Both the position numbers and the translations under genes were made by a program. Positions 63,901 through 64,000 of a stretch of 64,000 bases of DNA are shown here, piece by piece. The first letter of the stretch is position 1; the number at the start of each line of letters is the position of its first letter. Source of the stretch: Selenomonas timonae (GTDB lineage Bacteria; Bacillota; Negativicutes; Selenomonadales; Selenomonadaceae); the NCBI RefSeq assembly GCF_014250475.1, contig NZ_CP060204.1, positions 1,253,001 through 1,317,000 on the forward strand, in the 5' to 3' direction. The notes under the pieces were generated by a model, which was given only the letters and a program-made list of their open reading frames with translations, searched no databases and was not told the DNA's origin.

Positions 63901-64000
63901 GGGCGTACTCACGCTCAAGACCGATGCGATGAACTTGAATGGCAAGATGAAGGGCAAGAAGGCGCTCAATATCCTGCCGATCTCGGGTAATCGGGACATC
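57959..64000 (+). CDS. TpsA giant filamentous-hemagglutinin-like adhesin, 3' end cut
   Basis: Open from ATG 57959 to the window end without a stop (over 2013 codons). Residues 1-40 are an extended Arg-rich signal peptide. The TPS domain follows (INWNSFNIGAGERVNIYQP, ALLNRVLGGNPSEIFG, GRVFLVNPAGVLFAPGAQVD), carrying the secretion motif NPAG. KAGEWLIDPGDIEVK (near 59130) marks the end of the conserved head as in other TpsA proteins. The rest is low-complexity beta-helix rich in Gly, Thr, Asn and Ala, with recurring LFGxxF...LG...TG blocks near 61021, 62714, 63112 and 63655. I see no cysteine. It is secreted by the TpsB upstream and probably mediates attachment. Confidence 0.93.
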   Translation, partial: MSMMRKQRRGQMRRSLRSGIGILAAGALMMGGMNQAMALPQGGQVAAGAADIAASQAEMAIHQATQNAVINWNSFNIGAGERVNIYQPNAQAALLNRVLGGNPSEIFGTLSANGRVFLVNPAGVLFAPGAQVDAGSILASTMNITNADFMAGKYAFVGTPSDGKVINRASLIAKNEGTVALLGKDVVNEGVIVAKKGAAVLAAGEAVSLDFNGDGKVSVVPTKAAMEQAVTNKGLVEADGGLVFMSAATGDALTRSAVNQEGIVRAASLDGAAGSVRMTANDVRLASGSVTDVSGAKAGTVEIGGGWQGTGDLTHAQNVTIERGAALRADATQAGASGGTVAVWSDGMTKFAGEITARGKGTGAGGAVETSGAKVQITGRVDASSAAGKAGEWLIDPGDIEVKTRAAGDPEAGSQADVQTVTNSLNGGTSVTIQTANLTEQNDNSITVSDAITKTAGGDATLTLKATGNVNINANITSTAGKLNVDITSDTNHYAGGSVSVASGKNIKTLGGNVKVGGGLVEDGVGFANSQSAGEAGIMLNGVTIDTTDGTTASGNVELAGSTTANAAGVSLTGATITAGAGKVTLVGKSTGGGKGIALGNITTRSVELRTDSLDLTGTITGDGDPAGTAKVWTLSDGETINFGTGSGGLDLAGDTFTSTGKIRNFKKNTVGDASKAANINAGGVTAGSDLAIDSGAGTLTVDGAVNAAGHALTLGSKNAIAGAGVITADALKLDAADATVNLTGTHAVAKLDGKAKGLTFKNSGDLTVGGATGLTTAAGGADVEVTAGDLTVGAHGMTNAAGAMKLKASGTLKLNANAEVKSTGAAATSLEAAAVNFDTASKVSTAGGTINVKTDALTLSSGAQGTLSSANGKVTVETKTSGKTMSVGSSSADVHMNDLDFINSGTGEVHLGNASTGNVEIAAADVEAPLTVESGSTIKFSGAMTNAGGKDTTFKANTVDFASGANLASGAGTMTMTANSVTNWNDAAFADTNGAGTFVLKPKTAGNFTVGGTAGLVTDAGFGKLKAGNFKNVSIGAKDNGGTATIAGISAGNMPKYTSILTQGKINITGAVNGAPTDTLALHADAPGTTLGDGLSQSAPVSVGNLLLLGKGSMDLSTQANAIKNIAADMSDGNLKLKNNTHMKVAVVEDRTVNPAKNVDGLKTKSTDIQMAAGQKLTVEGNLNSTDDTKIEADDLDLGNNKVNVGKKLTLEKATKSQTINVGTGTGDWNINNANYGEIKIGGATQTGNINIKGATFKKPSDIETQGNVKIEGTNKAGADGTSDMKIKASTATLPNTGDTLAVKNLELDLSGGLDLGNGKILGQKDGKVKTSGVPSGKDIYIKDDAAGVPTNGYRISYSTINDVLDGFGGFDVAGEKHVYFYGGSVKKSINASGKLGVVVEENLTLNGEGAKLTIGADPTQTGHAPASVITGGFTVKTGKSVTVNGKGSGISVNTAGAITLENNAHFNVAGDEANVRLHSRGGKVVFGDDAALAISGGKADVRATGTELDLGARAKIDLGNDREGYLALNVDKVNETAGEDNTTNITGSGRLDLAPRTTGRAMTVDNNASGAGLHITGDQLNGKLFGSNFGALSLGNEATGDVTIDGITANNSVTIRTKDTNKVTIGTNGLTVGGNRRVTLKTGSIENSSGAGAMAVGTGSTLNLYTNSITNLMDNSGAATVNGTGTLGIATYDGTKTIGLGNTATGDLLLPDAKFGTVFGSGFTHYAIGNGTQGTINVANSSLAKDVTLQADTINFAGDMTLAANKTLVVNAKTAANQTTGKIKTDKLALLGGNIALEKNNEIGTLAADVLSVKVKSNALTIGQITTPAGAPIASRTIKGVKSGEAGGTAGDIALSADAMTFTEGVEGKGNLTVQQANAATNLNVGTTGTGLNLPANLFGGNKIKDGFKHVYLGRDDATGATNVGGNLNFVDPTTIRSGKTAGTMTVDGSANIRTNGNDFALESKDLTTVAGSSVDTGTGVLTLKTDAMNLNGKMKGKKALNILPISGNRDI

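Overview
This window looks like the chromosome of a diderm Firmicute of the class Negativicutes, most like Selenomonas or a close relative; that placement is inference. Ribosomal, tRNA and signal features are Firmicute-like (L10 leader, TTG and GTG starts, strong purine-rich ribosome binding sites). Yet the window also encodes outer-membrane machinery: a TolC channel, a MacA/MacB exporter and a TpsB/TpsA two-partner secretion pair. Base composition is G+C-rich in most genes and AT-richer around the small modules at 27.9-28.7 kb and 30.8-31.6 kb.

Layout. 1-10.1 kb is a glycogen operon: phosphorylase (5' end cut), branching enzyme with a long lysine/alanine tail, glycogen synthase, and a GH13-GH77 fusion enzyme. 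10.2-16.4 kb holds DUF2225, an unknown protein, DUF4127, a flavodoxin, a metallo-beta-lactamase-fold hydrolase, an anchored unknown protein and a methyltransferase. On the minus strand, 16.4-18.8 kb holds an ATP-grasp enzyme, an esterase and a DUF454 membrane protein. 19.0-22.8 kb is ftsE-ftsX, an M23 coiled-coil hydrolase and a C-terminal processing protease. 23.0-27.4 kb is tolC-macA-macB (ATPase and permease split). 27.5-31.6 kb holds a cupin, a hicAB toxin-antitoxin pair, YdcF, a MATE transporter and a DUF2442/DUF4160 pair. 31.6-33.9 kb is a polar amino-acid ABC importer. 34.1-36.4 kb is a convergent HD-GYP / EAL-HDOD signalling pair. 36.6-41.7 kb is ecfT, truA and three type IV pilus/type II secretion assembly genes. 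41.7-43.0 kb is a membrane cytochrome-like DUF4405 protein with an exported flavodoxin lipoprotein. 43.2-47.0 kb is an orphan GutA-type IIA and a sucrose PTS/hydrolase pair. 47.1-52.0 kb holds a small unknown protein, a polysaccharide deacetylase, methionine aminopeptidase, a DEAD-box helicase and a PPi-type phosphofructokinase. 52.1-56.1 kb holds five tRNAs and rpmG-secE-nusG-rplKAJL with an L10 leader. From 56.3 kb to the window end lie TpsB and a giant, incomplete TpsA adhesin.

How it fits together. Sucrose enters through the PTS and is split by ScrB. Hexose phosphates are handled by a PPi-type phosphofructokinase or stored as glycogen by the first operon, which can also break glycogen down. 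FtsEX with the adjacent M23 hydrolase probably drives wall cleavage at division. The most unusual points are: an A10 run in glgB where a one-base slip in either direction would remove the basic tail; an apparent AUA start in the DUF4160 gene; an A-B-C domain order in the sucrose PTS protein; a lipid-anchored flavodoxin beside a cytochrome-like partner; and a TPS locus placed after rplL where rpoB is normally expected.
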